DNA of 6,376 bases. Origin: Deltaproteobacteria bacterium. GTDB lineage: Bacteria; Myxococcota_A; Polyangia; Polyangiales; Ga0077539. Positions within the stretch are counted from its first letter, which is position 1, and each line of letters starts with the position of its first letter. Both the position numbers and the translations under genes were made by a program. A model generated the notes under the pieces. That model had not been told where the DNA came from. It worked only from the letters and a program-made list of their open reading frames with translations, and ran no database searches. Below, piece by piece: positions 6,045-6,376 of this stretch. The stretch spans positions 1-6,376 of the forward strand of contig CANMAT010000232.1 of NCBI GenBank assembly GCA_947494865.1. The letters are read 5' to 3'.

Positions 6045-6376
6045 ATGCCCAACGTTGCGCCCCTGGACGTCGCCACGGGGGAGGAACCATTCGATCTGTC
6101 GCGCCCGTCGCCGCTGCCGCTCCCGGTGACGGCCGATCGGGTCGACGACGACGTTGTGCGTGCAGAGCAAAGCGTTGCCCATGCAGACCGCGGTGGCAAC
6201 CTACAGGATCGCGTACGCTCGCGGCTCGCGCTCGCCGACGCGTGGCTCGCGCGCTTCGCGGTCGGGCCGGCGCTTGAGGTTTTGCGGGACGCCGAGAAGC
6301 TCGAACCGGGGCATTCGGAGATCCTCGAGCGGCTAGCGCGCACCTATCCGCGCGCCTCGCTGCTGCGCGAGGCTGC
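6045..6376 (+). CDS. TPR-like protein, N-terminal part, runs off the right edge
   Basis: An open frame begins at ATG 6045, 3 nt after the stop of the zinc-ribbon/TPR gene, and continues without a stop to the window end, giving 110 complete codons. Residues 1-52 are acidic and Pro-rich, lack a signal peptide or membrane helix, and look disordered (for example PFDLSRPSPLPLPV). Residues about 54-102 form alternating amphipathic helices with a TPR-like pattern: LALADAWLARFAVGPALEVL, then AEKLEPGHSEILERLARTY. The protein therefore probably starts in the cytoplasm and has helical repeats that may bind another protein. The tight spacing and internal ribbon-gene ribosome-binding site make co-transcription likely, so it is a candidate partner of the upstream envelope protein. 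Full length and function cannot be seen. Coding is supported by the start site, spacing and strong third-position GC bias. Confidence 0.78.
   Translation, partial: MPNVAPLDVATGEEPFDLSRPSPLPLPVTADRVDDDVVRAEQSVAHADRGGNLQDRVRSRLALADAWLARFAVGPALEVLRDAEKLEPGHSEILERLARTYPRASLLREA

Overview
The window is a high-GC, gene-dense chromosomal stretch whose protein types point to a myxobacterium (Myxococcota, formerly delta-proteobacteria). The clues are a lipoprotein made of tandem four-cysteine modules, a second Cys-paired two-domain lipoprotein, and a zinc-ribbon/GYF-like/proline-rich/single-TM/TPR protein, all styles common in that group. This assignment is inference from gene style; there is no rRNA or other phylogenetic marker here. 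No mobile element, CRISPR array, tRNA or rRNA was recognised.

Layout from left to right. Bases 1-123 (minus) hold the N-terminal 41 codons of a TauE/SafE-family (TSUP) membrane permease that runs off the left edge. It lies 4 nt downstream of hutH (128-1675, minus), a complete 515-residue histidine ammonia-lyase, so the two look like an operon. A 45-bp gap separates hutH from a divergent lipoprotein gene of unknown function (1721-2548, plus), whose start may be disturbed by a one-base slip in a G run. That gene converges, with a 10-nt gap and a hairpin at the junction, on a second lipoprotein gene (2559-3533, minus) encoding a 324-residue chain with eleven four-cysteine groups.

A 276-bp divergent region (3534-3809) then leads to a 743-residue protein (3810-6041, plus). 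It has an N-terminal zinc ribbon, a GYF-like domain, a long Pro-rich linker, one membrane helix and a TPR domain predicted to be periplasmic. Three bases later a second gene starts (6045 to the right edge, plus), whose visible 110 residues include a TPR-like helical segment.

The genes fall into three functional blocks: histidine breakdown plus a permease, two convergent exported lipoproteins, and a zinc-ribbon/GYF/TPR envelope module with a co-transcribed partner. The last block is the most interesting. Its cytoplasmic half resembles the zinc-ribbon plus GYF head of the Myxococcus gliding protein GltJ (AgmX), but its exported half is TPR rather than TonB-like.
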